From positions 186,001-250,000 of the forward strand of contig CAKZPF010000006.1 of assembly GCA_937138625.1 (NCBI GenBank): a DNA stretch of 64,000 bases. Reading direction: 5' to 3'. Numbering within the stretch: position 1 is the first letter of the stretch; each line of letters opens with the position of its first letter. This document shows positions 62,861 to 64,000 of the stretch, in pieces. A model generated the notes under the pieces. The model saw nothing but the letters and a program-made list of their open reading frames with translations, searched no databases and was not told the origin of the DNA. The position numbers and the translations under genes were made by a program. This DNA comes from an uncultured Caulobacteraceae bacterium (GTDB lineage Bacteria > Pseudomonadota > Alphaproteobacteria > Caulobacterales > Caulobacteraceae).

Positions 62861-63576
62861 CGGGCGCGCTCCGCCAATTTCAAAAACGCCTGCCGCCGCA
62901 GCACAAGGGTGCGAATGCGCAGCAACCAGACATAGCCAAACCAAGCGGCCACACCCGCCGCCATCACCAATAAGGGGGTCAACATCTCAGGATGAATGGC
63001 CGCGCCCCCTTTGCGCAACAGGCTGGCGGGTTGATGCAGCGTGTTCCACCAATCGACAGAAAACTTGATGATGGGCAAATTGATGGCCCCGACCAAACAG
63101 ACGATGGCGGCAATGCGGGCGGCCAAGGGTTCGTCATCAATGGTGGCGTGTATGGCCATGTAGCCAAGATAAAACAAAAACAGCACCAGCATGCTGGTCA
63201 AGCGCGCGTCCCACACCCAATAGGCCCCCCACATCGGCTTGCCCCACAAGGCCCCCGTGAACAGCGCCAAAAAGGTCAGGCTGGCCCCAATGGGGGCAGC
63301 GGCGCGGGCTGCCAGATCCGCCAGCACATGCCGGAACACCAGCCCCAGAACCGAGGCCACGGTCATCGCCCCATAGACCCCCATGGCCCACCAGGCGGCG
63401 GGCACATGCACATACATGATGCGGGCGGTGTCGCCCTGTTGGTAATCGGGCGGGGCCACAAAAAGCGCGAGGTAAGTCCCCAACACGATTAATCCCAAGG
63501 CCAATATCCCCAACACAGGCGTCAGCCAGCGGGCCAGGCCCTCGAACCGGGCGGGATTGGCGAAATACGAAAACAT
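62857..63576 (-). CDS. ccmC: Heme exporter protein CcmC
   Basis: CcmC presents heme to CcmE during cytochrome c maturation. The 239-residue, six-TM protein has the Trp-rich periplasmic signature GKPMWGAYWVWDARLTSML near residue 120 and heme-ligand His residues in YVHVPAAWWAMGVY and FSVDWWNTLHQPAS. The start at 63576 was chosen, since the frame upstream has no CcmC similarity. A ~100-base gap separates it from ccmB. Confidence 0.95.
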   Translation of the reverse strand: MFSYFANPARFEGLARWLTPVLGILALGLIVLGTYLALFVAPPDYQQGDTARIMYVHVPAAWWAMGVYGAMTVASVLGLVFRHVLADLAARAAAPIGASLTFLALFTGALWGKPMWGAYWVWDARLTSMLVLFLFYLGYMAIHATIDDEPLAARIAAIVCLVGAINLPIIKFSVDWWNTLHQPASLLRKGGAAIHPEMLTPLLVMAAGVAAWFGYVWLLRIRTLVLRRQAFLKLAERAR

Positions 63577-63675
63577 CACGGCACTTTTAGCCCGAGAGCA
63601 CCACGCCCACAAGCGACAGATGCGCGCAGGCCAGCAATTCTTAGAACACATCCAATTCTTAGGACACACCCAAGG

Positions 63676-64000
63676 TCAGGATAGGTCTAAGGCCCGCAGG
63701 GCCGCAGCAATGCCCAGGGGGCAGAGCACAACCGCCATCAGGGTGATCGCTACCACCAGTCCCCAGGCACCTGGGCGTTCGGGTACGCCAGCCCCAAACA
63801 CCGCCAAGGGCACGTACAATGGCAGGGCCAAGATCGCCATCACCACGCCGGGGCGGCGCGAGGCCACGGACAAGGCCGCCGCCAGACTGCCGATGGCGGA
63901 AAAGCCCAGGCCACAGACCGCAACAATCGCCGCCCAAGTCAGGCTTTGGGCGGGCGGCAGGCCCAACATGATGCCATAGACCGGTGTGATCACCGCAAGC
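63676..64000 (-). CDS. ccmB: Heme exporter protein CcmB, C-terminal part (cut by window end)
   Basis: CcmB is a membrane component of the CcmAB heme-handling transporter. Only the last ~107 residues are in the window: SLAAALSVASRRPGVVMAILALPLYVPLAVFGAGV with the conserved PLYVPxxIFG segment, and the final membrane helix VVAITLMAVVLCPLGIAAALRALDLS. The frame stays open to the window edge, so the gene continues beyond it. Confidence 0.92.
   Translation of the reverse strand, partial: LAVITPVYGIMLGLPPAQSLTWAAIVAVCGLGFSAIGSLAAALSVASRRPGVVMAILALPLYVPLAVFGAGVPERPGAWGLVVAITLMAVVLCPLGIAAALRALDLS

Noticed and set aside
1-64000. CRISPR array, prophage or conventional insertion sequence
   Set aside because: No regularly spaced direct repeats, phage structural genes, integrase or DDE/tyrosine transposase were seen anywhere in the window.

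Overview
The window is about 64 kb of GC-rich chromosomal DNA from an alphaproteobacterium. The gene order (coaE-dnaQ, secB, Tim44-like gene, mltA, smr, hslUV; then pnp-rpsO-truB-rbfA-infB-ylxR-nusA-rimP, trmB-metK, lnt-corC-ybeY-phoH-miaB-fur-rimI-tsaB, nifU-like, trpS-murJ-glnD-mutS; then comM-gshB-BON-yraN-rsmI-LpoA-like-hemW-rdgB and ccmGDCB) is an alphaproteobacterial arrangement. I favour a Rhodospirillales-like lineage, but this is inference from synteny and the genus cannot be named. No rRNA, tRNA, CRISPR array, prophage or conventional insertion sequence was seen.

Layout. 1-4.8 kb: coaE (cut by the window edge), dnaQ, secB, Tim44-like protein, MltA transglycosylase and Smr protein. 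4.8-8.0 kb: PfkB kinase, small exported protein, endonuclease III and an Ada-like alkyltransferase. 8.0-9.1 kb: two paralogous proteins of unknown function. 9.2-12.5 kb: HslUV, a MoeB/ThiF enzyme and an exported SH3 protein. 12.6-15.2 kb: fabA-fabB-fabI for unsaturated fatty acids. 15.2-16.1 kb: a GIY-YIG endonuclease gene bracketed by perfect inverted palindromes, a hairpin-rich spacer and a tiny HTH protein. 16.1-25.8 kb: the translation/RNA-turnover cluster, all on the minus strand, led by a recognisable promoter and an attenuator-like leader. 26.4-37.9 kb: a long minus-strand housekeeping run (tRNA methylation, SAM synthesis, lipoprotein maturation, ribosome maturation, tRNA modification, Fur, Fe-S carrier, stress protein, copper chaperone). 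38-48 kb: trpS, then two overlapping plus-strand genes for paralogous proteins with a His-Gly/Cys dyad, then murJ-glnD-mutS. 48-52.3 kb: malic enzyme, AmpG-like permease and a single-domain response regulator. 52.3-64 kb: EF-hand protein, comM, an AT-rich orphan gene, gshB, BON lipoprotein, yraN, rsmI, LpoA-like protein, hemW, rdgB, an O-methyltransferase and ccmG-D-C-B (last cut by the edge).

Most genes serve core growth. The unusual part is a scatter of at least seven unrecognised proteins (at 3.7, 8.0, 8.6, 25.9, 39.1, 40.2 and 54.7 kb, plus the EF-hand protein at 52.3 kb), each sitting at a junction between conserved operons and usually with its own sigma70-like promoter. The best candidates for something new are the GIY-YIG/palindrome cassette (15268-15624) and the translationally coupled putative clan-CD-like pair (39127-41300).
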